From Streptomyces gobiensis (GTDB lineage Bacteria > Actinomycetota > Actinomycetes > Streptomycetales > Streptomycetaceae), in assembly GCF_021216675.1 (NCBI RefSeq), contig NZ_CP086120.1, forward strand, positions 5,268,501 to 5,332,500: a stretch of DNA of 64,000 nt, written 5' to 3'. The notes under the pieces are model-generated. The model saw only the letters and a list, made by a program, of their open reading frames with translations. It did not search any database and was not told the DNA's origin. Positions 39,250-48,025 of this stretch are shown here, one piece after another (the first letter of the stretch is position 1; the number at the start of each line of letters is the position of its first letter). The position numbers and the translations under genes are program-made.

Positions 39250-39607
39250 GGGGTGCTCCTGAGGTCGGGCCCTCGTCCTGATGGGCTCCGCCAGGAAGGT
39301 TCGTGCTGCCGTACGGCATCAGGACAACGGCACCGACCGCCCCCACCCCACCGGCGCTCGATCCCACCCCACGGCCGGACGTCGGCCCCCGGGCTGTACC
39401 CCGGACCGGCCGCCGGCCTGCCCCCGCGACCCGCAGACGCCCACGCGGTCGGTGGAGTGATTTTGGGCTGGAGCTGCCATGGGGCGAGAGATCATGGGGA
39501 CTTGGCGGCCGGTCGGCAGGACGCCGCTGGTCCCAAAGTGGTCCCCGAGGAGCGGCCGAAACGGCACCTGCGGCTCGTTCGCTGACCTGGCTGCTAGATA
39601 CACAAAA
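39250..39607. other. Gene-free stretch before the tRNA-Pro terminator
   Basis: These 358 bases contain no frame with coding character and no clear promoter. They include the ribosome site of the small Cys-pair gene. Downstream of tRNA genes such space is often used by integrating elements, but no integrase or direct repeat of the tRNA end is seen. Confidence 0.4.
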
Positions 39608-39644
39608 GCCCGCTGACCTGGAAGAAGCTTCCGTGTCAGCGGGC
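39608..39644 (-). terminator. Terminator of tRNA-Pro
   Basis: GTCAGCGGGC (39635-39644) and its complement GCCCGCTGAC (39608-39617) form a 10-bp stem with a 17-base loop; on the minus strand it is followed by TTTTGTG. It begins 11 bases after the tRNA's 3' end, so it is a clear intrinsic terminator. Confidence 0.8.
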
Positions 39645-39655
39645 TTGTTGCCCTG

Positions 39656-39729
<74 letters not shown>

Positions 39730-39891
39730 GTGCTCTCGCGGCCTGGGGTTTGGCCCCTGGCCGGTCGCGCACGAGAACAATACCGCACTTGGGGTGGTGC
39801 TTGCGTACTCGGCTTCGGGGGAGGTTTCAGCAGGTGTGGGCGGGATACGCGGGTAGGGCTGTTGATCGTGCTCCGAGTGCTGGGAGTCGAT

Positions 39892-41202
39892 GTGAGCCGG
39901 TCGCGGGTAGTGATCGTTGGTGGTGGGTTCGCCGGGTATCAGGCGGCGCGGGTGCTGTCGCGGAAGATCCGTGGGGTCGCCGAGGTGGTGCTGATCAATC
40001 CGAATGACTACTTCCTGTATCTGCCGCTGTTGCCGGAGGTAGCGGCCGGGGCGTTGGAGCCCCGCCGGGTGTCCGTGTCGCTGGCTGGGACGCTGCCGAA
40101 GGTGCGGCTGGTGCTGGGGGAGGTCGGCGGGGTGGATCTGAGGGCCAGGAAGGTCACATATACGGATCCTGAGGGGCGGGGCAAGGAGCTGCGGTATGAC
40201 CGGTTGGTGCTCAGCGTCGGGGGTGTGAACAAACTGCTGCCCATTCCCGGGGTGGCTGAGCACGCGCATGGTTTCCGGGGAATGCCCGAGGCGCTCTATC
40301 TGCGGGACCACATGAGCCGGCAGATCGCCCTCGCCGCCACGTCGCACGATGCGGAGGAACGGGCCGCACGCTGCACCTTTGTCGTTGTGGGGGCGGGCTA
40401 TACGGGTACTGAGGTCGCCGCGCACGGCAAGCTCTTCACGGATTCCCTCGCCCGGCAGCACAAGGGGGTGCCGCAGCCGCGCTGGATGCTGCTCGATATC
40501 GCGCCCCGGGTGCTGCCCGAGCTGGACCAGCGGCTGTCCCGGGCCGCGGACAAGGTGCTGCGCAAGCGTGGGGTGGAGGTGCGGACCGAGACATCCGTGA
40601 AGGAGGCCACCCCGGACGGGGTCCTGCTTGATGACGGGACGTTCGTGGGGACGCGGTGCTTGGTCTGGTGCGTGGGCGTCCGCCCCGATCCGTTGGTGGA
40701 GGGGCTCGGGCTGCCCACGGAGAAGGGGCGGCTCGTCGTGGACGAGTATCTGGCCGTGCCCGGCCATCCCGAGGTGCTGGCCTGCGGGGACGCCGCCGCG
40801 GTGCCGGATCTGACCCGGCCGGGCGAGCTCACCGCGATGACCGCCCAGCATGCCGCGCGGCAGGGGAGGACCGCGGCTCACAACATCGCCGCGTCCTATG
40901 GATATGGGCGGCGGCAGGCGTACAAGCACCATGATCTGGGGTTCGCCGTGGATCTCGGTGGGGTGAAGGCCGCTGCCAATCCGCTGCGGGTGCCGCTCTC
41001 CGGGGTGGCCGCCAACGCTGTCACTCGCGGCCATCATCTGGCGGCCCTGCCGGGGAACCGGGTCCGGGTGCTGGCTGACTGGGCGCTCAACGCGGTGCTG
41101 CCGCGGCAGGCGGTGCAGCTCGGGCTGGTACGGGAGTGGTCGGTGCCGTTGGATACCGCCTCTCCGGAGACCGCGCGGATTCCCGGCGCGAACGAGGATT
41201 AG
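39892..41202 (+). CDS. ndh: Type II NADH dehydrogenase (NDH-2)
   Basis: The protein has 436 residues from GTG 39892, chosen because GGGAG is 6 bases upstream; GTG 39868 and 39877 are alternatives. The FAD fold is at the start (RVVIVGGGFAGYQAAR), the NADH fold in the middle (CTFVVVGAGYTGTEVAA), and GDAAAVPDL near residue 300 binds FAD. AAMTAQHA-like helix residues (TAMTAQHAARQG) match the quinone site of NDH-2. It oxidises NADH and reduces menaquinone at the inner membrane face without proton pumping. It converges with the TctC2 gene, overlapping by 4 bases. Confidence 0.88.
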   Translation: MSRSRVVIVGGGFAGYQAARVLSRKIRGVAEVVLINPNDYFLYLPLLPEVAAGALEPRRVSVSLAGTLPKVRLVLGEVGGVDLRARKVTYTDPEGRGKELRYDRLVLSVGGVNKLLPIPGVAEHAHGFRGMPEALYLRDHMSRQIALAATSHDAEERAARCTFVVVGAGYTGTEVAAHGKLFTDSLARQHKGVPQPRWMLLDIAPRVLPELDQRLSRAADKVLRKRGVEVRTETSVKEATPDGVLLDDGTFVGTRCLVWCVGVRPDPLVEGLGLPTEKGRLVVDEYLAVPGHPEVLACGDAAAVPDLTRPGELTAMTAQHAARQGRTAAHNIAASYGYGRRQAYKHHDLGFAVDLGGVKAAANPLRVPLSGVAANAVTRGHHLAALPGNRVRVLADWALNAVLPRQAVQLGLVREWSVPLDTASPETARIPGANED

Positions 41203-42179
41203 CCCGGTATCTGTTCGGTCAGGCCAAGCCGGTCCAGCAGGGCGCCGACCCGCTTGTTCTCGTCGGTGAGGAAGCGGGAGAAGGCCTCGCCGGAGAGGTA
41301 CGCGTCGGTCCAGCCGTTGTCACGCAGGGCACGGCGCCACTGCGGGGTGGTGTGGAGGCGGTCGAGGAGAGCGATCAGATCCGCCCGCTGCTGTGTGGTG
41401 ATACCGGGCGGGGCCATGAGACCGCGCCAGTTGACCACTTCGAGGTCGTAGCCTTCCTCACGCAGAGTGGGGGCATCGATGCCCTCCACCCGCTGGGGAC
41501 CGGTCACCGCCAGCACGCGGAGCTGACCCGCGGCGATCGCATGCCGGTATTCGGCGGAGCCGGTCAGGGCGAAATCCACCCTGTGGCTGAGTATCGCCGC
41601 GAGGAGTTCGCCGCCGCCGTCGTAGCGCTCGAAGGGAACCTCGGTGGGGGAGAGGCCGATGGTCTCGGCGATCAGCATGAGCGCTTGGTGGTCGGGCCCG
41701 CCAGGGTGGGAGCCGACCCCGGCGCGCAGACCGGCGGGCTTCCCCCGCCATGCCGTGGCGAGCTCGCCGAAGGTGCGATACGGAGAGTCCTCGGGGACCA
41801 CGATGGCCTCGGGCTCCTCCAGGAGCCGGGCCAGTGGCGTGGCTTCTGCGATGGGCTGCGGCGCCTCGGCGGCCAGGGCGCTGCCGACCAGGCCGAGACC
41901 CATCTGCATGATCAGCCGGTCATTGCCGGACTCATGGATGAGCCGGGTCAGCCCGGTGGTGCCCGCCGACCCGGTGAGGTTGAAGACGTCCACCTCACCG
42001 GCGAGCCCGGTGTCCTCCAGGGTGATCGCGACCGTACGGGCCGTGACGTCATAGCCGCCACCGGCCGGGGTGGGCACCATGAGCCGGACCGGATCGTCCT
42101 GCTCCGGCGATGTGGCGCAGCCGCCGAGCAGCACGGCCAGCAGTGCCAGCGGCAACGCGGCCGCCATGGCCCGTATCAC
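41199..42179 (-). CDS. tctC: TctC-like tripartite tricarboxylate transporter binding lipoprotein, second copy
   Basis: GTG 42179 gives 326 residues with lipobox LLGGC at Cys21; an upstream ATG at 42233 would overlap TctA by 47 bases. TctC features are present: VRLMVPTPAGGGYDVTAR at the mature start binds the carboxylate, YDGGGELLAAIL in domain 2, and RGLMAPPGITTQQRADLIAL. It binds citrate or related carboxylates outside the cell and delivers them to TctAB. It begins 7 bases after the TctA stop, in the same operon as another TctC 2 kb upstream, which is unusual. Confidence 0.88.
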   Translation of the reverse strand: MIRAMAAALPLALLAVLLGGCATSPEQDDPVRLMVPTPAGGGYDVTARTVAITLEDTGLAGEVDVFNLTGSAGTTGLTRLIHESGNDRLIMQMGLGLVGSALAAEAPQPIAEATPLARLLEEPEAIVVPEDSPYRTFGELATAWRGKPAGLRAGVGSHPGGPDHQALMLIAETIGLSPTEVPFERYDGGGELLAAILSHRVDFALTGSAEYRHAIAAGQLRVLAVTGPQRVEGIDAPTLREEGYDLEVVNWRGLMAPPGITTQQRADLIALLDRLHTTPQWRRALRDNGWTDAYLSGEAFSRFLTDENKRVGALLDRLGLTEQIPG

Positions 42180-42186
42180 GCCTGTC

Positions 42187-43749
42187 TCACCCGTTCTCCT
42201 GCTGTGCCCCGACGGCGGTCCTGGGCTGCTCATCCTGACCCGCGCCGCTGACCGGGGACAAGCCCCGCCTTCGTCGCCCGCGTCGCAGGGCGCCGTAGAG
42301 CGGAGCCAGCAGGGAGAGTGCGGCCAGTGCGAGCAGCGTGGCGGAGATCGGCTTGGTGACGAAGGTGCTGAAGTCGCCGGAGGAGATCAGCAGGGCCTGC
42401 CTCATGGACTTCTCCATAAGTCCGCCGAGGATCAACCCCAGGATGAGCGGTGCGGCCGGGAAGCCATTGGCTCTCATCAGGAAGCCCAGCACACCGAAGC
42501 CGATCAGCAGCCACAGGTCGAAGGTGCTGAAGGACTGTCCGTACACACCGACCACGCAGAAGACGATGACCAGGGGCAGCAGCAGGGTCTGCGGGGTCTT
42601 GAGCACCTTGGCGAACAGCGGGATCAGCGGCAGATTCAGAATCAGCAGCACGATGTTGCCGATGTACATGCTGGCGACGACCCCCCAGAACATGTCCGGC
42701 TGTTCGTCCAGCAGCAGCGGACCGGGCTGGATGCCGAGCACCAGCAGTGCGCCGAGCAGCACCGCCGTGGTGCCGGAGCCGGGAACGCCGAGGGTGAGCA
42801 GCGGTACGAACGACCCCACCGCTGCCCCGTTGTTCGCGGACTCGGGGGCGGCGACGCCCTTGATGTTGCCCTTGCCGAAGGTCTTGCCGTCCTTGGCGAA
42901 CCGCTTCTCGAAGGAGTACGCGAGGAAGGAGGCGACCGTGGCCCCAGCACCCGGCAGCACGCCGGTGAAGAAGCCGAGCACCGAGCCACGCCCGGTCGGC
43001 CCGCTGATCTCCTTGAGCTCGCGCTTGCTCAGCCGCAGCGAGGTGACCGTCCCATCGCCGCCGCCCTGTCCGCGGCGCAGCAGCATGACGAAGACCTCCG
43101 CGAGCGCGAAGACGCCCAGCGCCACGATCAGGAACTCCACGCCCTCGTACAGCTCATGCCGTCCGAAGGTGAAGCGGAGTGTGGACGTCTGGGAATCAAT
43201 GCCGACCAGGGCGATCATCACTCCGACGGTGCCGGAGATGAGGCCTCTGGTGAGGTTGTTCCCCGAGAGGGAGACCACGGCCGTCAGGCCGAGGACCATC
43301 AGGGCGAAGTACTCCGCCGGGCCGAAGCTGACGGTGAGCGCCGACAGCGACGGCGCGACGAGCATCAGCCCGACCACGCCGACGGTGCCGCCCGCGAAGG
43401 AGGCGATGGCGGCCACCGAGAGCGCCTTGCCCGCCTGGCCGTTACGAGCGAGGGGGTAGCCGTCAAAGGAGGTGGCCACCGTTCCGGCCACGCCAGGGGC
43501 GTTGAGCAGGATGGATGAGGTCGAGCCGCCGAAGATGGCGCCGTAGTAGACCCCGGCCAGCATGATGATCGCCGAGGTCGGGTCCATGGTGAAGGCGATC
43601 GGGATCATCAGCGAGATCGCGCTGATCGGCCCGAGCCCCGGCAGCATGCCGATCACCGTGCCCATGAGCACGCCGAGGAAGACAAAGGCGAGGTTCTCCG
43701 GGGACAGAGCGACCCCGAAGCCGTGGATGAGCTGGTTGAAAGCGTCCAT
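42187..43749 (-). CDS. tctA: TctA large permease subunit of tripartite tricarboxylate transporter
   Basis: This 520-residue membrane protein has about 12 helices and both TctA signatures: MGTVIGMLPGLGPISAISLM near the N-terminus and GFFTGVLPGAGATVASFLAY in the second half, reflecting the internal repeat. GAIFGGSTSSILLNAPGVAGT and VGSFVPLLTLGVPGSGTTAV are further family landmarks. It moves the carboxylate with an ion. The Arg/Gly tail is cytosolic. It lies between tctB and the second tctC with 12 and 7 base gaps. Confidence 0.93.
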   Translation of the reverse strand: MDAFNQLIHGFGVALSPENLAFVFLGVLMGTVIGMLPGLGPISAISLMIPIAFTMDPTSAIIMLAGVYYGAIFGGSTSSILLNAPGVAGTVATSFDGYPLARNGQAGKALSVAAIASFAGGTVGVVGLMLVAPSLSALTVSFGPAEYFALMVLGLTAVVSLSGNNLTRGLISGTVGVMIALVGIDSQTSTLRFTFGRHELYEGVEFLIVALGVFALAEVFVMLLRRGQGGGDGTVTSLRLSKRELKEISGPTGRGSVLGFFTGVLPGAGATVASFLAYSFEKRFAKDGKTFGKGNIKGVAAPESANNGAAVGSFVPLLTLGVPGSGTTAVLLGALLVLGIQPGPLLLDEQPDMFWGVVASMYIGNIVLLILNLPLIPLFAKVLKTPQTLLLPLVIVFCVVGVYGQSFSTFDLWLLIGFGVLGFLMRANGFPAAPLILGLILGGLMEKSMRQALLISSGDFSTFVTKPISATLLALAALSLLAPLYGALRRGRRRRGLSPVSGAGQDEQPRTAVGAQQENG

Positions 43750-43761
43750 GGTGGCTCCCGG

Positions 43762-44367
43762 TCAGAAGGGCAGTGGCCCGGTTGGCAGGGCCACGTCCAG
43801 CCCTTCGGACATGCCGAGGTAGAGCGCCAGCGCCACCCCGCTTCCGACCAGCACGTTGACCCAGTGGCGGCCGAAGCCGAGGTACCAGGCCGTGCCGGTG
43901 ACGAACAGCGCCGTGGACAGCACAAAGCCGAGCGGTACGAAGAGTCCGACGTACAGACAGATCGCGATGAGCAGCGCGGCCAGCTCCAGCCGGGCGTCGG
44001 AGAGGCGGCCGAGGGCGGGGCGGCTCATGGGGGTATCGGGGCCGGCGGGGCCGGCGGAGCCGGCGGGGCCGGCGGGGCCGGCGGCCGTTGCCGCCGCGGG
44101 GCGCGCGGGTGCCTCGGTGGGTTCTGTGGCGCCTGTGGTGTCTGTGGCCTCGGTGGGCCCCGTGGCTTCGCCGGGGGACCGCTGGAAGAAGAGCGCCACG
44201 CAGAGGAGGATCAGTATCAGCCCCAGCCCGCGGGGCAGGGTGCCGGGCTGGACCGGCACCTCCACCGCCGTGAACTCCGGGATGCGATACGCCTGCACGG
44301 TGTAAGCCAGGGCCAGGACGCCGAGCACAGCGGCCACCGTGCGCTGCGAGAATCGAAAGTGATGCAT
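43762..44367 (-). CDS. tctB: TctB small permease subunit with an unusual Gly-Pro-Ala linker
   Basis: This 201-residue protein has the four helices of TctB (about 8-25, 40-55, 125-150 and 160-190), with the typical EVPVQPGTLPRGLGLILILL. Between helices 2 and 3 is a 60-residue hydrophilic stretch: first Thr/Glu/Ala/Pro-rich, then collagen-like AGPAGPAGSAGPAGP. Normal TctB loops are much shorter. TctB supports TctA in the membrane. It lies 18 bases after tctC1. Confidence 0.85.
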   Translation of the reverse strand: MHHFRFSQRTVAAVLGVLALAYTVQAYRIPEFTAVEVPVQPGTLPRGLGLILILLCVALFFQRSPGEATGPTEATDTTGATEPTEAPARPAAATAAGPAGPAGSAGPAGPDTPMSRPALGRLSDARLELAALLIAICLYVGLFVPLGFVLSTALFVTGTAWYLGFGRHWVNVLVGSGVALALYLGMSEGLDVALPTGPLPF

Positions 44368-44385
44368 TGAAGTACTCCGCGCCGG

Positions 44386-45396
44386 CTACTTCTTCAGCCC
44401 GACATCGGTGAGAATTCCAGAGAATTCCTTGTTCTGCTCATCCAGGAACTTTCCGAATTCCTTGCTGCCCAGATAGTCGTCGGTCCAGCCGAGTTTCTTG
44501 CTCTCCTTCTTCCAGGAGTCTTGCTTGACCATTTCGGCGAACGCCTTCTCGTAGTAGGCGACCTGGCCTTCAGTCAGCCCCTTGGGTGCCATCACCCCAC
44601 GCCAGATGTCGAAGACGTAGTCAATGCCGGACTCGGTGAGCGTGGGGGTGTCCGGCAGAATCGGGGAGCGTTGCCCGGAGGAGACCGCGAGTACCCGCAC
44701 ATCCCCCGACCGCACCAGGCCCCGCACCTCTGAGGCGCCCGCGACCGCGACATCGGCGTGGCCGCCGAGCAGTGAGGTGAGGGCCTCACCGCCGCCGTCG
44801 AAGGGCACATATGTGACCTTCGACGCATCGGCCCCCGCCGCCTGCACGGCGCCCGCGAGCCCCACATGATCCAGGCTGCCCGGTCCGGAACCGCCCGCCA
44901 CGCTCACCTTCCTCGGGTCGCTCTTGAGCTTCTTCGCCAGCTCGGCGAAGGTCTTGAACGGTGAACTCGCCTTGACCACATAGGCCAGCGGCTCGCTGTT
45001 CAGCCGGGCGATGGGGGTGAAGTCCCGGTAGGTCTGGTCGGACGCACCGGCCAGCGGCACCAGCAGGATGGGCGGGCTGGTGACAAACAGCTTGTGCGGG
45101 TCCTTCTGGTGCTTGGCGATATAGGACCAGCCGATGGCCCCGCCAGCGCCCGGCTTGTTCACCACACGCATCGGCCGGTCGAGGAGGTTCGCCTCGTCCA
45201 GCACCCGGGCGCTGCTGCGGGCGAGAGTGTCCCAGCCACCGCCGGTATTGGCGGGGGCGATGTACTCGATGGGCTTGGTCGGCTTCCAGTCGCCGCCGGC
45301 CGCGCTGCTGGCTTCCTCGCCGCACGCGGCGAGCAGCAGGGTGGCCGAACCAGCGGCGACGGCCGCCATGACTGCCCTTGGACCTCTACGGAACAC
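44386..45396 (-). CDS. tctC: TctC-like tripartite tricarboxylate transporter binding lipoprotein, first copy
   Basis: This 336-residue lipoprotein has lipobox LLLAAC (Cys25). Mature features are PIEYIAPANTGGGWDTLARS for the ligand carboxylates, KPGAGGAIGWSYI, VSVAGGSGPGSLDHVGLAGA and YVPFDGGGEALTSLLGGHAD. It leads the operon tctC1-tctB-tctA-tctC2, divergent from the CitAB-type two-component genes, which normally switch such transporters on with the carboxylate. The ligand may be citrate, succinate or another dicarboxylate. Confidence 0.92.
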   Translation of the reverse strand: MFRRGPRAVMAAVAAGSATLLLAACGEEASSAAGGDWKPTKPIEYIAPANTGGGWDTLARSSARVLDEANLLDRPMRVVNKPGAGGAIGWSYIAKHQKDPHKLFVTSPPILLVPLAGASDQTYRDFTPIARLNSEPLAYVVKASSPFKTFAELAKKLKSDPRKVSVAGGSGPGSLDHVGLAGAVQAAGADASKVTYVPFDGGGEALTSLLGGHADVAVAGASEVRGLVRSGDVRVLAVSSGQRSPILPDTPTLTESGIDYVFDIWRGVMAPKGLTEGQVAYYEKAFAEMVKQDSWKKESKKLGWTDDYLGSKEFGKFLDEQNKEFSGILTDVGLKK

Positions 45397-45579
45397 GCTT
45401 CCTCCAGATGTGCTCTCGGCGGTGCCGCCGGTGTGCTGGAGCCGAAATGCAAACAGCGCGAGAGGCAGCCGGAAAGGGATCCGAGCGTTGTGCAGCTATT
45501 GGCGATAACGAAAGTTTTGGTCATAGTGTTCACGGCCGGAACACGCCGCTCGGCGGCACAATGTCGACGGTCGGCCGAA

Positions 45580-45614
45580 AGGTCGAAGGTCGAAGGTCGA
45601 AGGACGAAGGACGA
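45580..45614. repeat. Five heptanucleotide direct repeats in the tct/citAB control region
   Basis: AGGTCGA occurs three times in a row (45580-45600), followed by two AGGACGA (45601-45614). The array lies between tctC and the sensor kinase, 55 bases before the kinase start. Response regulators often bind tandem repeats, so this could be the target of the regulator at 47273, or just a simple-sequence expansion. Confidence 0.55.
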
Positions 45615-45668
45615 CGGCACACGGGCTGGCCATGCCGGTCAGGCGGATTGGTGCGGGAAGGGAGCGTG

Positions 45669-47276
45669 ATGCGGCGGATATCCACGCCCCGCCTCTCCCT
45701 GGCCGGTCAGTTCCTCGCTCTGCAGCTCGTCCTTATCGTGGTCGTGCTGACCGTCATAGCGGCCGTATCGGTGGCTCAGTCGAACGCGGAGTTCCGGCGG
45801 ACCGAGGGCCGTCGGCTGCTGAGCGTCGCGGAGACCGTGGCGTCCCAGGACGCCGTACGCGTCGGACTGGCCGATGTGCGGCGGCAGGGGATCCTCCAGC
45901 CGACGGCGGAGAGCGCCCGCAGCGTCTCGGGGGCGTCATATGTGGTCATCACCGGCACCGACCGGCGGGTTCTCACCGACCCTGACCCACGGCGGATCGG
46001 TCAGCGGCTGGAGCTGGGCAAGAGCGGGGTGCTCTCCGGGCGCTCCTGGGTGGGCACCACCGAGACCGGCAGCCGTAGCGCGCTGGAGGCGCATGTGCCG
46101 GTCTTCGGTGCGAAGGGGCGACTGCTCGGGGTGGTCGCCGCCGGGCGCGACTACCGCGGGCTCGGCGAGCGGATCGCCACCGCCACCCCGCATCTGCTGG
46201 TCTATCTGGGGATCGCCAGCGCGCTGGGCGCCGCGGGCTCGGTGCTGCTGGCCCGCCGGATCAAACGGCAGACGCTCGGTCTGGAACCGGAGGAGATCAC
46301 CGCACTGGTCGAGCACCGCGAGGCGATGCTGCACGGCATCAGGGAGGGGGTGATAGGCCTCGACCGGCACGGCAGGGTGACGCTCGCCAATGACACCGCC
46401 GTGGACCTGCTGCGGCTGCCCCCCGGCGCACCGGGGAGCACCCTGGACGAGCTCGGCATCGAGCCCCGGCTGCACGATGTGCTCACCGGGCGGGTGCGGG
46501 GCCGCGACCAGGTCGTGGTCACCGGCGACCGGATGATCACGCTCAACCGGATGCCGCTGGTCACCCGGGGTGGCACGGCCGGGTCGGTGACCACGATGCG
46601 GGATCTGACGGAGCTGGTGGCGTTGCAGAGCGAGCTCGACACCACCCGCAGCGCCACCGAGACCCTGCGCGCTCAGGCCCATGAGTTCCACAATCAACTC
46701 CATGTGATCGCCGGTCTGGTGGAGCTGGAGGAGTATCCGGAGGTCGCCCGCTATGTGCGGGGCATAAGCGGCACCCACGCCCGGCGCACTGCCGAGGTGA
46801 TGTCAAAGGTCGCCGACCCTTCGCTCGCCGCCCTGCTGATCGCCAAGTCGAGCCTCGCCGCCGAGCAGGACGCCACCTTGCGGATCACGGACTCCAGCGA
46901 CCTTGGTCCGGTGGCGGAATCTCTCTCCTCGGACCTGGTGACCGTGGTCGGCAACCTCGTGGACAATGCGCTCGACGCGGTCCGTAACACCGGACCCGGC
47001 AGCTGGGTGGAGGTGGAGCTCGCCGAGCGGGAGAAAGAGATACGGGTCCGGGTACGGGACTCGGGGCCCGGTGTCGCGCCCGAGCTGGCCGAGGAGGTGT
47101 TCCGGCATGGCTTCACCACCAAGGCGGTGGCCCGGGACTCCCCGCGTGGGCTCGGTCTGGCCATCACCCGGCTGGTGTGTACCCGGCGGGGCGGCAGCGT
47201 GACAGCGGATGGAGCGCTGTTCATGGCGGTGCTGCCGCGGACAGCGGAGGACCGGGCGGAAGGAGACATCCCGTGA
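45669..47276 (+). CDS. CitA/DcuS-type sensor histidine kinase
   Basis: This 535-residue sensor has TM1 at about 14-36, an extracytoplasmic PAS-like domain at about 40-172 with VVITGTDRRVLTDPDPRRIG (citrate-binding PASp style), TM2 at about 176-196, a cytoplasmic PAS at about 215-300 and a kinase core. The H-box is AQAHEFHNQLHVIAGL, the N-box VGNLVDNALDAV and the G-boxes DSGPGV and GLGLAI. It should sense external carboxylates and phosphorylate the regulator that overlaps its stop by 4 bases. ATG has GGGAG upstream. Confidence 0.92.
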   Translation: MRRISTPRLSLAGQFLALQLVLIVVVLTVIAAVSVAQSNAEFRRTEGRRLLSVAETVASQDAVRVGLADVRRQGILQPTAESARSVSGASYVVITGTDRRVLTDPDPRRIGQRLELGKSGVLSGRSWVGTTETGSRSALEAHVPVFGAKGRLLGVVAAGRDYRGLGERIATATPHLLVYLGIASALGAAGSVLLARRIKRQTLGLEPEEITALVEHREAMLHGIREGVIGLDRHGRVTLANDTAVDLLRLPPGAPGSTLDELGIEPRLHDVLTGRVRGRDQVVVTGDRMITLNRMPLVTRGGTAGSVTTMRDLTELVALQSELDTTRSATETLRAQAHEFHNQLHVIAGLVELEEYPEVARYVRGISGTHARRTAEVMSKVADPSLAALLIAKSSLAAEQDATLRITDSSDLGPVAESLSSDLVTVVGNLVDNALDAVRNTGPGSWVEVELAEREKEIRVRVRDSGPGVAPELAEEVFRHGFTTKAVARDSPRGLGLAITRLVCTRRGGSVTADGALFMAVLPRTAEDRAEGDIP

Positions 47277-48010
47277 TCCGGGCACTGGTCGTCGATGACG
47301 ACTTCATGGTGGCCCGCCTGCACAGCAAGCTGGTTGAGCGGGTGCCCGGCTTCACCGTGGTCGGTGAGGCCCGCAGCGGCGGGGAGGCGCTGGAGGCGGT
47401 AAGTGAACTACGCCCGGACCTGGTGCTGTTGGATATCTATCTGCCTGATATGAACGGACTTGATGTACTACGCCAGCTTCGTGCTGGAGGCGCCCCGCAG
47501 ACCGAGGTCGATGTCCTCGTGGTGACCGCGGCACGGGACGCCGAAACGGTGCGGGGCGCGTTGCGCGGTGGTGCCGTGCACTACATCATCAAGCCGTTCG
47601 ACGCGCCCATGCTGCGGGAACGCCTTCAGCACTACGCTCGTCGGCACCAGGAGCTCGCGGCCATCGCCAAGCCGGGCCAGGACGATGTCGACCGGGTCTT
47701 CGGCGCCGCCCCCACCGGCAGTCCGGTGCCGGCCAAGCCTGCGGTGCCGGTGGCGCCCGCTATGGCCGTCGCTGCCCGGCTGCCCAAGGGCGTCACGGAG
47801 CAGACCGCCGGTCTTGTGCGGCGTACGCTCGCGGAGAGCCCGGCAGGGCTCTCCGCCTCCGAGTGCGCCGTCCGCAGCGGCCTCTCCCGGGTGAGCGCCC
47901 GCCGCTATCTGGAGTTCTTCGTCTCCAGCGGCCGTGCGCAGGTCACTCTCCGGTATGGCACCACCGGCCGTCCTGAGCGCCGCTACCACTGGCTGGCCGG
48001 TCCCGGCTGA
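47273..48010 (+). CDS. CitB/DcuR-type response regulator
   Basis: This 245-residue regulator has a receiver at 1-125, with acidic pocket DDD at 8-10, phospho-Asp54 in LLDIYLPDM, Thr in VVTAAR and Lys in IIKPFD. An Ala/Pro linker spans about 140-170. A C-terminal HTH of the CitB type lies at about 175-230: LSASECAVRSGLSRVSARRYL. It probably activates the divergent tct operon when carboxylate is sensed. GTG start overlaps the kinase stop (GTGA). Confidence 0.92.
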   Translation: MIRALVVDDDFMVARLHSKLVERVPGFTVVGEARSGGEALEAVSELRPDLVLLDIYLPDMNGLDVLRQLRAGGAPQTEVDVLVVTAARDAETVRGALRGGAVHYIIKPFDAPMLRERLQHYARRHQELAAIAKPGQDDVDRVFGAAPTGSPVPAKPAVPVAPAMAVAARLPKGVTEQTAGLVRRTLAESPAGLSASECAVRSGLSRVSARRYLEFFVSSGRAQVTLRYGTTGRPERRYHWLAGPG

Positions 48011-48025
48011 CCATGGCCGTCCGGG

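Noticed and set aside
41199..48010. A novel system in the Tct/CitAB region
   Set aside because: The transporter with a divergent CitAB-type pair is a well-known arrangement; only the extra TctC, the linker and the repeats are unusual.
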